Origin: Fulvia fulva
Taxonomy: Eukaryota; Ascomycota; Dothideomycetes; Mycosphaerellales; Mycosphaerellaceae
DNA length: 64,000 bases
Assembly (NCBI RefSeq): GCF_020509005.1
Contig: NC_063020.1
Coordinates: forward strand, 3,534,001 to 3,598,000
Direction of reading: 5' to 3'
Positions 10,512-20,879 of this stretch are shown here, in pieces. Numbering within the stretch: position 1 is the stretch's first letter; every line of letters begins with the position of its first letter. Below the pieces are notes generated by a model. That model saw nothing but the letters and a program-made list of their open reading frames with translations. It was not told the origin of the DNA and made no database searches. The position numbers and the translations under genes were made by a program.

Positions 10512-12275
10512 CAATTTTTGACGGTATTCGATGACTTTGGTGACATTCCGTCGCACAACTACCAGTTCACCTGGGAGCCGAACCCGGACTGGTCCCATTA
10601 GTAAGTTGCAATGCATGTATTTCTTGGGGTAGAATGTGGGAAAGCTCATCCATCAACTAGCTACTCCTCATGGGACGAGATCTTGGCCTATTTCCAGGGG
10701 ATCACGACCAAGTCCGAGCTTTACAAGTACATCAAACTGCAACATAAGTTCGAGTCAGCGATCTGGAATGAAGACGAAGGGATCTGGACAGTCAAGGTAA
10801 AGGATCTAGTGACAGGGGATGTCTTCAACGATTGGGTACATATCGTGATCAACGGCACGGGTATTTTGAAGTACGTCGTCATATCATCCATGCGTATCAA
10901 AACTAATGAGACCGAAGCAACTGGAAATGGCCAGATGTCCCTGGACTGCACGATTTCAAGGGCGACCTCTTCCACTCTGCCGTGTGGCAGACTGACTATG
11001 ACCTGAAGAACAAAAGCGTAGCGGTCATTGGGAACGGTTCTTCCGGCATCCAGATTGTGGCAGCTATTCAACCTGGTGAGACCTACTTTGCAAAACTACC
11101 TCCCTCGACATTCTTCTCTGACAACAGTACAGAAGTCAAATCCCTTGTAACATTCATCCGATCACCGACTTGGATCACGGCTGGGTTCGCACAAAGCCAC
11201 GCAGGTCCGGGTGGCAAGAACTACGCTTTCTCACAGGCGCAGAAAGATGAATTCCGCGGCAACGCTGGCCACTATAGTGAGTATCGGAAAGGTATCGAGG
11301 GCGAGCTGAATGCTAGGTTCAAGTTTGTAAGTGGTGCCCACTCCCACATGTGAGTATATGCTATAGCGAACGCCAGGTCATCGCCGATAGTCCAGAGCAA
11401 GAAGAAGCGAGACAATTCTCCAAGCTGGAGATGCAGACAAAGCTCAAAGACGAGAAGATTCTCAAGCATCTGATGCCAGACAACTTTGCAGTCGGGTGTC
11501 GAATGCTCACGCCTGGAAATGGATACCTGGAGGCACTCACGGAAGACAATGTCAGGGTTGTCGTTGACTCGATTCAGAATGTCCAAGCAAATGGCATCCT
11601 GCTCAAGAATGGAGAGCTTCTGGAAGTGGATACGATCATCTGTGCGACTGGCTTTGACCTATCCTTCTGTCCTCGCTTCGACCTCATCGGTCGCGATGGC
11701 ATAGCCATACACGAGAAGTGAAAAGAAACCGCAGAAGCGTACCTTTCTCTATCAGTCCCAGACTTTCCAAATTACTTCAGTGAGTCACTCGATAGGCTGC
11801 AGGTCCAATGAACCGCCCTTTGCTAACCAACCTCCCCACAGTGTTTCTAGGCCCCAACGCTCCCGTCGGACACGGATCAGTCTTACCCATCATAGAACAC
11901 AGCACAAAGTACATCATCAGCATGATGAAGAAGATCCAAGCCCAAGACATCAAAGCGGTGGCACCAAAGGAAGAAGCCGTAAAGGACTTCAGCGAGCACA
12001 TCCACGAGTTGATGAAGCGTACCGCCTGGGCGACCCCTTGCCGAAGCTGGTTCAAGAGGGGAACCATCGACGGTCCGATCGTCGCACTTCATCCTGGGAG
12101 CAGGATTCACTGGTTCCACATGCTGCAGAATGTTCGGTTTGAGGATTGGGAGTATCGGTATTTCACCAAGAATAGGTTCCAGTACCTTGGGAATGGGTTT
12201 TCTACGAAGGAAGGGCCCGGGAAGGATACGACGTGGTATTTTGATAATTCTGAGGAGGGGTATACTGATTATTGA
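10512..12275 (+). pseudogene. Baeyer-Villiger monooxygenase remnant 2, 5'-truncated with a nonsense codon
   Basis: BVMO-family flavoprotein. The frame opens at 10512 after a TGA and reads QFLTVFDDFG then DIPSHNYQFTW; the conserved GTW...YPG stretch between these is missing, so FAD-binding sequence is lost. Segments: 10512-10600, 10661-10870, 10918-11075, 11133-11336, 11377-11779 and 11842-12275, all joined by GT-AG introns. The NADPH motif VIGNGSSG and the fingerprint FKGDLFHSAVW are present, and the C-terminus to YTDY looks complete. TGA at 11719-11721 replaces an expected Trp in HEK-W-KETAEAYLS, ending translation about 155 residues early. Divergent from remnant 1, convergent with the SDR. 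Little frame damage otherwise suggests recent loss. Confidence 0.85.
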
Positions 12276-12428
12276 GGTGTGATGTCGTCTGGTAGCATAT
12301 GTTGGAGGCAGTACTGGTAGTCATTGGAGCTTGCAGCGTATAGACTTGATGATCTGGACAGATAAGATCCTTTTGCTGTGTGTTGCGCTTGCTATTGCAT
12401 CGCAGGATGACCATTATGTTCCTCTCCC

Positions 12429-13360
12429 TCAAGCACCAACCATCCCTATTCTGCGTCAGCATCGATCCAAACATTCGCCACCTCAAAAACACCAAACACT
12501 CACCCCCATTAGGCGACAAAGTCGACCCCGTAACCAAACTCGCCCTCCCACACGTAGCCCAAACAAGACACTCCGCGACCTCCTCCGGCAGCCCAAACCT
12601 CCCAATCGCCATCTCACTCACCATCCCCGAAACCTGCTTATCCACCGTCCCCTCCGTCTCCTCCGGAAGTTGCCCTAGCAAAGGAGTCCGAATCACACCG
12701 GGACAGATCGCATTAACACGGATCAAATCTTTAGCATATCTGAGCCCATCCGTCCTCGTGAAGCCCAGGATGGCGTGCTTGCTGGCCGTATATGCGGGTA
12801 AATGGTCGTAGGCGATGAAGGATAGCATTGATGCCACGTTTGCGATTGAGCCCCTTGCTGCGAAACGGGAGTCGTCGGCTTTGAGGGGTTCTTGCGTGAG
12901 CATTTGTTTGATTTCTGCGCGTTGGCAGAGCCATGTTCCACGAAGGTTGACTCGTTGCTGCATGTCGAAGGACTCCACTGTGACGGAATCTGTTGGCCCA
13001 GGCATGAGGACTCCAGCGGCGTTACACGCGTAATCGATGCGGCCGAATGACTTCGCCACATTCTTGATAGCGCCGTCTACCGACTCTTCGGACGTTAGGT
13101 CTATGTGGTGTACTTCGACCTTGATATCTGCATGTTCGCTCTCAATCTCGCTTTGGACTTTGACGAGAGCGTGTTTGTTGAGATCAGCGATAGCGATACG
13201 CCTGCAGCCTTCCTTTGCGAACAGAAGAGCTGTGGCACGACCAATGCCTGTTGCGACTTTGTCAGCAATGCATTCACTCCATGTCTTGGCGTGATCCGGA
13301 ACGCCGCTTACCAGATCCGGCACCGGTCACGAAAGCAACGCCAGGAAAGTGGAGCCCCAT
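12429..13360 (-). CDS. Short-chain dehydrogenase/reductase, apparently intact
   Basis: Classical NAD(P)-dependent SDR, soluble. Exon 1 (13360-13312) gives MGLHFPGVAFVTGAGSG. Intron 13311-13248 is GTAAGC...CAACAG, and exon 2 (13247-12504) resumes at GIGRATALLFAKEG. A last 17-nt exon (12445-12429) after an intron ending AATAG gives the C-terminus SPNGGMVGA; an alternative acceptor (GCAG) would end it as NGGE. The total is about 269 aa, normal for the family. The cofactor motif is TGAGSGIG, with NAAG near residue 90 and the active-site YTASK in PAYTASKHAILGF. Substrate unknown. It sits between BVMO remnants 2 and 3 and may once have supplied the ketone to a BVMO; this is inference. It is the only cluster member with no visible lesion. 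Confidence 0.85.
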
Positions 13361-13554
13361 TGCGTGCTATGGAGTCTTGTGTACGGTATACCGCGATATT
13401 CAAGCTGAAAGTATTGAATTGCTATAGGATGGTGCACTTCTTGCACTATTCCTCTCCCGGAAAATCCGGAAATGCCGGCGTTGTCTTCGGTGTTCCATAA
13501 TAGTGTGGCGAGACTTGCTGGACGCTGAGAAGTCATACACGTCGACTTCTTGAC

Positions 13555-14896
13555 TTGCTGACCTGCAAGCAGAATCAGTATCAGGAATGCGCATGCGACG
13601 TACCTTCCCACGCGTACACCTACGCTTTCGCACTTAACAGCGATTGGCCCCAGTACCTCAGTCCCGCAGAAGACATCTTCCGCTATCTGACCCGGGTCGT
13701 TGATTGCTTTGAGCTCCGGAAGTTCATGAAGTTCAACGAGGTCGTCCAGAGCCGTGAATGGGACGAAGAGGAAGGATTGTGGCATGTCTCTGTGCGTAAT
13801 GCGCTCACAGGCCAAATCATCAACGATACCTGCCACGTCCTCATTGGAGCCAATGGTCTGCTCAACTCGTGGAAGTACCCTCCGGACGCCAACGTGCAGG
13901 ACTTTAGAGGACGGCTCATCCATACGGCAAGGTGGCCTGACGATTATGGGCCGGAGCAGTGGGCCAATGATCGAGTGGCAGTTCTAGGTAAGTGATCGAT
14001 GTAGTAGAGGCCCAGCAACATGTTGAGAGAAGCTTCACGGCTCTGTTGCGACTGACATGCTCTTGCAATATCACTGAATTTTGCTGCCATACCCTCAAGG
14101 CTCCGGAGCATCGGCCATCCAGGTAGTGCCCACAATACAGCCGCACGTCAAGCACTTAGATGTCTTCGTTCGAACGCCAGTCTGGTTCGCAGAGATTGCG
14201 GGGCACTCTGGCGAAAACACCGATTGTAAGATCGTTAAGCGCATGCAGTAGTGAAGCGGTACTGACAGCTGCCTAGACGCACCTGAAGAGCGCGAGAGAC
14301 TCCGGAATGACACAGAAGCTCTGGTGACAACAGCCAAATCAATCGAGGACGGGCTTAATGGGATTCAGGGAATCAAAGCAATGATGACCTCCAGTGCAGA
14401 ATCCCAGATGGTCCGGAAGCTGTTCCAGACCAGAATGAGAGAGTACCTGACCGACGACAAGATCTATCGACCGCTTCTGCCCGACTTCGCTGTCGGCTGT
14501 CGTCGTCTGACACCCGGGAATCCGTTCATGAAAGCTATCCAGAAGCCGAACGTCTCGCTGCACAAAGCTGCTGTCAACCAGGTCCGTGGCAGCACCGTCA
14601 TCGGTGACAACGGAGATGAGGTCGAGGTCGATACGTTGACATGCGCTACAGGATTCGATGTCGGCTACGTGCCCAAGTACAGAATGCAAGGCCGAGGGGG
14701 CATCACATTGCAAGACACTTCACCAGGAATCAGGTCATGGAGGGTGGTGATCTATCACCGTACATTACTTATGACGGACTGGAGAAGAAGTTCTACTCTG
14801 TCAAGTCTTCGGTCAAGGAGAATGGGAGGCCCTCGGGAAGGCGTAGCTTGGTCAATGAGGGTCCTAGCTAGACAGAGGAGTATCGTGAGAGCGTAG
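13555..14896 (+). pseudogene. Baeyer-Villiger monooxygenase remnant 3, lacking both ends
   Basis: The family-like frame starts at ECACDVPSHAYTYAF (about 13585); an AG just before it could be an acceptor, but the roughly 200 bp up to the SDR start hold no GxGxxG exon. It continues with the perfect BVMO fingerprint FRGRLIHTARWP and the NADPH motif [12 protein letters not shown] across an intron (about 13988-14099). A second intron lies at about 14226-14277, followed by LLPDFAVGCRRLTPGNPFMK and TCATGFDVGYVPKYR. Similarity ends near GGITLQDT (about 14718). The expected C-terminal 150 residues are replaced by unrelated sequence, which in another frame reads GGDLSPYITYDGLEKKFYS to a stop at 14871. 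A functional enzyme is unlikely. Confidence 0.75.
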
Positions 14897-15368
14897 ACAT
14901 GGTAATCATCAACGTCTTGTCGTGTTCGACGCGTGTGCGAGGGTGGTCATGTTGTTGTGCTGGAGAAACAGCGGACCGCTGTCTTGGCCAAATCCACATC
15001 GGGACACGCACTCTCACAGGTGGACACGTGGGCGGGATGTCAATCGTCAATCGTGATGAGCAAAGTCCGACCGCTTGATCAGAAACGTGTGTCCGTTGAG
15101 TGGAATGCCAACAGCAATCTCCCCAGCAGGTGCATCCGCCGTGTCCCGTGGTAAGAAGCTCGTCATTTCTGCGCGTGTGTCGCAGCGCGTCAGGAGACGG
15201 CTTCTGTGCTTGCTTGCCCACGCCGCCGCCGCCGCCCCACGTCATGTGCTGCCAAAATCATGGAGACGTGGCAAGCGTCGCCCAGATGAACATTTCATTC
15301 TCAAGTTGAAGTGGCGTGTCACTTCGATCGTGATACTGGACTGAACGACCGATATTAGAATCTCAAGC
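14897..15368. other. Intergenic region, promoter of the phosphomutase gene
   Basis: No gene is seen. This is probably the promoter and leader of the downstream phosphomutase. It also marks the right edge of the decayed cluster, since the genes to the right look conserved and housekeeping. Confidence 0.5.
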
Positions 15369-17132
15369 ATGACGACCATGGCACAGCCCCCGGTGGAAGA
15401 GCTGGCGAAGCGGTGGCTGGACCTCGATCAAGATGTTGAGACCAGGCACGAAATTCAGCAACTGCTTGACGAGAATGATGTGACAAAATTGGAACTTCGT
15501 CTACGGAAGAGAATAGCCTTCGGCACTGCTGGCCTACGGTCTTCGATGAAAGCTGGATTCGCACACATGAACTCCCTGACAGTACTTCAAGCATCCCTCG
15601 GACTGGCCGACTACATCATCCAGCAGAATCCAGGCGATCCTGCCACACTCCAGGTAGCGATAGGCTACGACGCACGGCATCGATCCGAGAAGTTCGCAAG
15701 GCTAGCGGCAACAGCTTTCCTGAGCCGTGGCCTGAAAGTGCTATGGTTCGGGCAGCATGTTCATACCCCAATGGTGCCCTTCGCAGTGAATGAGTACAAG
15801 GCCGCCGCGGGAGTGATGGTCACGGCAAGCCATAACCCCAAGAACGACAATGGCTACAAGGTGTACTGGAGCAACGGAAGCCAGATCATTCCGCCTCACG
15901 ATAGTGGTATCGCAGCCGCGATCGAGAACGTGAAGACAATACCTGACTGGGACACGACTCGTGTTGACAACCATGAACGCGCCTCGAATATCTTTGCACC
16001 GGCTTCGAAGTCCTACATCGGTCACGTCACGGAACTGGTCTGGCCGTTGCCTTCAGTATCAGATGCCATGCCATTCACATACACACCCATGCACGGCGTA
16101 GGTCTAGTATGGATGAAGCAGATTGCATACATGCTCTGGTTTCGAGGACAGTTCATGCGAGTAGTGCAAGCTCAGGCAGAACCAGACCCAGAATTCCCGA
16201 CAGTACCATTTCCGAACCCAGAGGAGAAGGGTGCACTCAATCTGGCCGTCCAGGAAGGGCAGAAGAATGACTCGAACATCATAATAGCAAACGATCCGGA
16301 TGCCGATAGATTTTCAGCAGCAGAGCGAATATCGAAGGGACAGTACCACCAGTTCACTGGAAACCAGCTTGGCATACTCTTCGCCTCCCACATCTTCGAG
16401 ACTTATAAAGGCGACAAGAGCAAGCTAGCCATGCTCGCCTCGACAGTGTCATCCCGAATGCTTGCAAGCATGGCCGAGAAGGAGGGATTTCACTTCCAAG
16501 ATACTCTCACTGGCTTCAAATGGCTCGGTAACGTCGCTCAAGACCTGAAGAAGAAAGGCCTCGACCCGGCCTTTGCTTACGAAGAAGCCATCGGCTTCAT
16601 GTTTCCCACGGTGGTCTGGGACAAAGACGGTATTGCAGCTGCGGCGGTCTTCCTCACAGCATGGCAGCGATGGAAGAAGCAGGGCATGACACCTTGGCAG
16701 AAGCTTCAACAGCTGTATAAGACATACGGATACTTTGAAGATGCGAACACATATCTCATATCGCCTAGTCCAGATGTCACGAACCAGGTCTTTGACGACA
16801 TACGGAAGTCAAACAATGGAAGTCGACCAGAGTCGCTTGGACGACGGAAGATACTGAGATGGCGCGACCTCACTATTGGTTTTGATAGTGGAACGACCGA
16901 CAGTAAACCGGTGCTACCAGTTGATCCAACGGCGCAGATGATCGCATGTTACCTGGAGAGCGTGGTGTTTACAGTGCGAGGATCTGGAACGGAGCCGAAG
17001 ATCAAGTTATACATAGAGGCCAAGGGAGAGTCGTCGGCCGCGACGGCTAAGCAGGAAGCCAATGAGGTGTTGCAGGATCTACTCATAGAGTGGTTCAAGC
17101 CGCAATATGGCTTGAAACTGGCTGGTAGCTAG
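15369..17132 (+). CDS. PGM3: Phosphoribomutase / phosphoglucomutase 3-like enzyme
   Basis: Alpha-D-phosphohexomutase superfamily enzyme, cytosolic. The closest family in style is yeast Pgm3 (Prm15), which interconverts ribose-1-P and ribose-5-P and has weak glucose activity. Single exon, 587 aa, the expected length. The catalytic phosphoserine loop is TASHNPKNDNGYKVYW with Ser about residue 154. The metal-binding loop is NDPDADRF, the sugar-binding region is GFKWLGN with EEAIGF, and the C-terminal phosphate-binding loop is RGSGTEPKIK. A second ATG (codon 4) is an alternative start. All key motifs are intact. The symbol is by family resemblance; paralogue assignment (PGM2 versus PGM3) would need a tree. 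Confidence 0.92.
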   Translation: MTTMAQPPVEELAKRWLDLDQDVETRHEIQQLLDENDVTKLELRLRKRIAFGTAGLRSSMKAGFAHMNSLTVLQASLGLADYIIQQNPGDPATLQVAIGYDARHRSEKFARLAATAFLSRGLKVLWFGQHVHTPMVPFAVNEYKAAAGVMVTASHNPKNDNGYKVYWSNGSQIIPPHDSGIAAAIENVKTIPDWDTTRVDNHERASNIFAPASKSYIGHVTELVWPLPSVSDAMPFTYTPMHGVGLVWMKQIAYMLWFRGQFMRVVQAQAEPDPEFPTVPFPNPEEKGALNLAVQEGQKNDSNIIIANDPDADRFSAAERISKGQYHQFTGNQLGILFASHIFETYKGDKSKLAMLASTVSSRMLASMAEKEGFHFQDTLTGFKWLGNVAQDLKKKGLDPAFAYEEAIGFMFPTVVWDKDGIAAAAVFLTAWQRWKKQGMTPWQKLQQLYKTYGYFEDANTYLISPSPDVTNQVFDDIRKSNNGSRPESLGRRKILRWRDLTIGFDSGTTDSKPVLPVDPTAQMIACYLESVVFTVRGSGTEPKIKLYIEAKGESSAATAKQEANEVLQDLLIEWFKPQYGLKLAGS

Positions 17133-17191
17133 GCAGTATCATCACCATCCGTTTGCTTTCACGCCAAGTATGTGGAGCCCATTCGCGCAGT

Positions 17192-17893
17192 TCACTCTCC
17201 AAACTCTGGTCCGCCGGCGAGTTCAGAGACCATGTCTCCAGCAACATCATCCCTTTCCCACAGGTGGAAGCCGGTCCCGGACCACAAGTCGTAATACTCG
17301 TCATTCCTGCGATCTGGGTACGCGATCCTCACCTCCACCAAGTCCGACAGAGTGAGTCCAGGAGTGTCCGACTTTGCACGGATTACGTGCCAACGGTTAC
17401 AGGCCTGTATGAGGATCTCTTGCATAGGCGGTTGCGTGAGCAACATGTTACGCCACGATTCCTTACTGGAGCTCGCAGTCGTGATGCCGTCTTGCCCTGG
17501 CCCTGATAGTCTCATGAGAAGCCGGTAATGCCATGTATGTATCCAAAGGAACGGATTGATGCTGATTGGTGTCTTCAGCGCTCGCGAGTTCTCTGTGACA
17601 GTGTAGCAGTAGGCAGCAGATCCAAGATGCTGATCGGTTTTGCTGTACTCCCGGCACTCATCTAACGAGGTGCAGGGAGGCAACTTGTGGCCTTCCTTCG
17701 CCTTGACCCGAAGCAGGACGTCGGAGCTGGGGCGCATGGAGAGTGCTTGCTGGAGTTTTGGAGATCCTTTGATGAAGGCCTGCCAGGTGCGGTCGACTTG
17801 CTGTGCGCGCAAGACATCGCGAACTGGCATCTCGAGTAGGATCATCTCGATGAGCTCTGGTATGCTGGCGACGGCGGTGCTGGCCTTGGGTTC
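17192..17893 (-). CDS. F-box-like protein, 5' end uncertain
   Basis: The frame from 17893 to the stop at 17192 encodes about 233 residues. It begins ASTAVASIPELIEMILLEMP, followed by VRDVLRAQQVDRTWQAFI, the helix pattern of a fungal F-box, the Skp1-binding adaptor module. The rest has no known motif. A clear acceptor (CTAAT...GCGTAG) lies directly upstream at 17894-17896 with a donor GTGCGT at 17940, so a further 5' exon exists, but I cannot identify its start codon; the first Met in this exon is at 17845. Similar F-box proteins are common and multicopy in Dothideomycetes. The target is unknown. It is convergent with the phosphomutase gene, 60 bp apart. Confidence 0.65.
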   Translation of the reverse strand, partial: EPKASTAVASIPELIEMILLEMPVRDVLRAQQVDRTWQAFIKGSPKLQQALSMRPSSDVLLRVKAKEGHKLPPCTSLDECREYSKTDQHLGSAAYCYTVTENSRALKTPISINPFLWIHTWHYRLLMRLSGPGQDGITTASSSKESWRNMLLTQPPMQEILIQACNRWHVIRAKSDTPGLTLSDLVEVRIAYPDRRNDEYYDLWSGTGFHLWERDDVAGDMVSELAGGPEFGE

Positions 17894-18261
17894 CTACGCT
17901 GCATTAGTGGCGGTCGCATGACGATGTGGTAGTCACGCACCAGATGTTTGGTAGCGTGTAGTTCTCTACGGCGTCGAGTGCTGCGAGCTTGAGGATGCGG
18001 ACTCGAAATTGGTGTAGGTGGTTGATGTGACTTGGGAAGAGGAAGTAAGTCAATGGCGGAAGAAGCAGTGGCGAGAGGCAACGTCTGCGGGAGACAAGGA
18101 TGTCGGCTCTGGCCGCCTGACCCGCGATCACATGCAAACGCTTTTCGCGACATCTGCATTCTGCACCTGCAATGGCCCATACAAGCTTACGCCTCACGGA
18201 TGCTCTCAATCGGTACAGAACATGACCGTGCTGCTGCCTTGACGTTCGACCGCGCAGTATC

Positions 18262-19344
18262 ATGGCACCACTCATCATCTCTTCGGCCAGGGGACAGTCC
18301 CGAGCACCCAAACCACGCCCTCCGCGCCTGCTGGTACCGGACGATGTTGAGACGATCACCTTCCTGTGCCCATGCGCAAGGTCGCAGTGTCGGGACATAC
18401 TTGCCAATCTCTGGATCACATACCACTCAAGTCCTCCTGCAAGCCTGCAGAAGCAAGCAACGAAGAAGGAGATCTTCGTCTTGACTAGAAGATTATGCAC
18501 GAATGTGGTGCCTGAAGGAATCGACAATCACAAGGGCACATCCTGGGAACCGTGTCAAGCGGATGCAACTGGTCTAATCACCCGCGACATCGCCCAGATC
18601 AGTATTGGCGAGGTATGCATGTCGATGCCAGTGTCGAGTAGAGCCCGGACTGATCATTCTTCCTTCCCAGACATTCCTCATAGCTGCACAAGCCATCTAC
18701 CTCGCTCATCACCGCCAGCTCAAAGCACCGTGCAGATGCCGCCGCTGTCGTGGCCTGGACAGACGCCCACTTCTAAAGCTGCCCGCAGAACTTCGCAACA
18801 AAATCTACCGCCTCGTCCTCGTGTTCGAAAAGCCAATTAGTGTTCGCTCTTCCTGGCGGCAACCCCACCTGCTTCGAGTGAACAAGCAGATCCGCGAAGA
18901 GGCATCCTCCATCTACTATATCGAAAACACATTCAGCATAACCCTGTCCGACTTCAATTGCGTACCGTACCGAAGATTCATCCTGCGGACTGACATTAAC
19001 CGATTCTACGAGAAGCTTCCAGCTGTACCACAATACGAAATGTGGACAACAGCCATGAGTTGGGGCAATTTGGAGTGGTGGCTCTTCCTGTATTACCGAG
19101 GTAGGACTATGCAGCAAGTCTCGAGACAACTCCCTTACTGATCGTACTTCTCGCAGGACAGATGCCTGCCATAGCATCGACAGCTGGATATCATCATTTG
19201 AGGATGAAGGTTGTCCCGCGTGCCTTCAAGATAGTGAGTCAGCTCAGGGCGGAAGGGATGATACGGGGCCGTATTCACCCGGTTTTGCTAGAGTTTAAGG
19301 AAGCCGTCGAGGAACAGGCTAATGGTGCTTGGGTGTGGGTGTGA
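18262..19344 (+). CDS. Fungal F-box-like / 2EXR-type protein, three exons
   Basis: Exons 18262-18612, 18671-19100 and 19157-19344 join in frame to 322 aa. Introns are GTATGC...TTCCCAG and GTAGGA...TCGCAG. The central block LLKLPAELRNKIYRLVL, followed by HLLRVNKQIREEASSIYY, is characteristic of a very large family of fungal proteins annotated as F-box-like or 2EXR. These are likely protein-interaction modules, with no defined biochemical role. The N-terminal 117 residues are low in recognisable structure, so the first exon is the least certain part; starting at 18605 instead would lose it. It is divergent from the F-box gene at 17192-17893, with a shared promoter region of under 400 bp. Confidence 0.65.
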
Positions 19345-19826
19345 TCAATACTGCAGGAATGAGGGCAGGGCGATTACAGTCGCGTCAGATGCAGTCTCAA
19401 AGATCTCCGGATGTGTGACGGACCTGCTCACAATGGGATGCCGATGTTGGAGGAACACACTGTAACCCTACTCTGTGCATGTCATAGGTGGTATGAAACG
19501 ACCATTCAACCCTTTCGCGATGGAGCATGCCCAATCTTGGTCGTAGTCTGAGTGTGGCCTTGAAGATCGCAGTGTTCCACTGTTCTCCTGATTTTCAACC
19601 ACTCGACCTAGCCTGTTCTGGGAGAGTCTGCAGCATCACCGGCAGACCATTCTATTCTTCCATGGAACTGCATCGACTTCCGTGGTCATGCGAGCTCGTT
19701 GTGGAAGCGTCTATTCTGCGAAGTGGCAAACTGTTCAATCGCGACAGCAAACATGGCCTTCCGGCACATATACCACCTGTCGCCAGCAAGTTGGAGTTCT
19801 TGAGAGTACACTCGCGGACAACAATC

Positions 19827-20715
19827 ATGTCTAGCCCTCCATCCAATGTCGGTTCCACCATGCTCCAAGGTGAAGCAGCGAAGCACGCGATGGCCAACAG
19901 TGATGAGGATGCGAGGAAGTACTTCGCAACTGCCATTGAAGCAAGAGAGCACGACACCCAAGAAGAACCTCCTGTCGAAGATCAAATCGTCGCAGGAGAT
20001 GAACCAGGTGTTGAAGAGCAAGGAGGAGACAACAAAGCCTCTGAAATCGACGACGCTCTTGTCCGGGACGATCCAGACCAGGCCGCCACTTCAGCAAACG
20101 CTGGCACCGAGGCGGCCACTGAAGAACCTGATGCCGCAAGCCCAGAGTCCAACCCACGCGAGAAGACGCCCAAAAACAGAGACAGCCCAGCAGAAGTCGG
20201 ACCGCGAAGCCATCACCGCTAGGTGCAAAGTCTACGGCCACAACAACCTCCAAATCGGGCAGACCTTCAAGAGCCGCGCTGAGATTCGCGAGAAGGACGG
20301 ACACAGCATGACATCCACAGGTGTATGTGCCGGTAAGGACGGTGCATACGCAGTCGTAGTGGCGGACGCATACAGCTCTTTCAACCGTGACTTTGGCAAG
20401 GATATCGACTTTGCAGCTACTGGCGTCAACAGGCTTCGGCTCGGTGTCAAGCTGGACAACACGTTCGTCAAGGCGATGGAACGGTCGGTCCATGGAAAAC
20501 AGCCGGTCAGGGTGTTTCGAGGCGCGAGGAAGACGAAGACTGTCAAGAATACGTATCAGACGTACTTGCTTGACCAGAGTCATGGTGGTTTCCGGTATGA
20601 TGGGTTGTACGACGTGATTGGCACGGGATGGACAGGCGAGGAGGGGAAGAAGTATCAGGTGTTCCACCTGAAGAGGCGTACTGACCAAGCAGCGCTGGAC
20701 CTGTCGCTGTCATAG
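19827..20715 (+). CDS. SRA-YDG domain protein, split over two frames
   Basis: The first frame from ATG 19827 encodes an acidic, disordered N-terminus (MSSPPSNVGSTML..., rich in E, D, A and P) to a stop at 20222. The overlapping second frame (codon starts shifted by +1) encodes a SET-and-RING-associated (SRA/YDG) domain from about 20225: KVYGHNNLQIGQTF, then GKDGAYAVVVADAY, then RYDGLYDVIGTGW, ending at 20713-20715. SRA domains bind modified or hemimethylated DNA, and some fungal forms occur as stand-alone proteins. No plausible GT-AG intron bridges the frames. One surplus base in the A5 run at 20172-20176, or close by, would fuse them. It is either a frameshifted allele or an assembly error. 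The second frame alone can begin at ATG 19846, but its N-terminus looks like shadow sequence. Confidence 0.65.
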
Positions 20716-20879
20716 ATGTACGTCTCGAAAACAATAGACTTCCTTCGGAGTCCAGGAGAATGCCAAGCGGCCTACTTCGAACTGTCATGTTATACATGCT
20801 CTAGGTATTCCACGTCTCTATCGTATCAGCAGCAGCAGCAGCACCTCGCTAAAAAACCACAATGCGCCACAGAGTTCTA

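Noticed and set aside
12246..12503. C-terminal extension of the SDR running on to 12202
   Set aside because: It reads through a clear GTGAGT donor after SPNGG; splicing gives a normal-length end instead.
19846..20222. Second-frame N-terminus (MSVPPCSKVKQ) for the SRA gene
   Set aside because: Its Lys/Thr/Pro-rich composition is what a shifted reading of the acidic first frame would give; the first frame has the more natural residue pattern.
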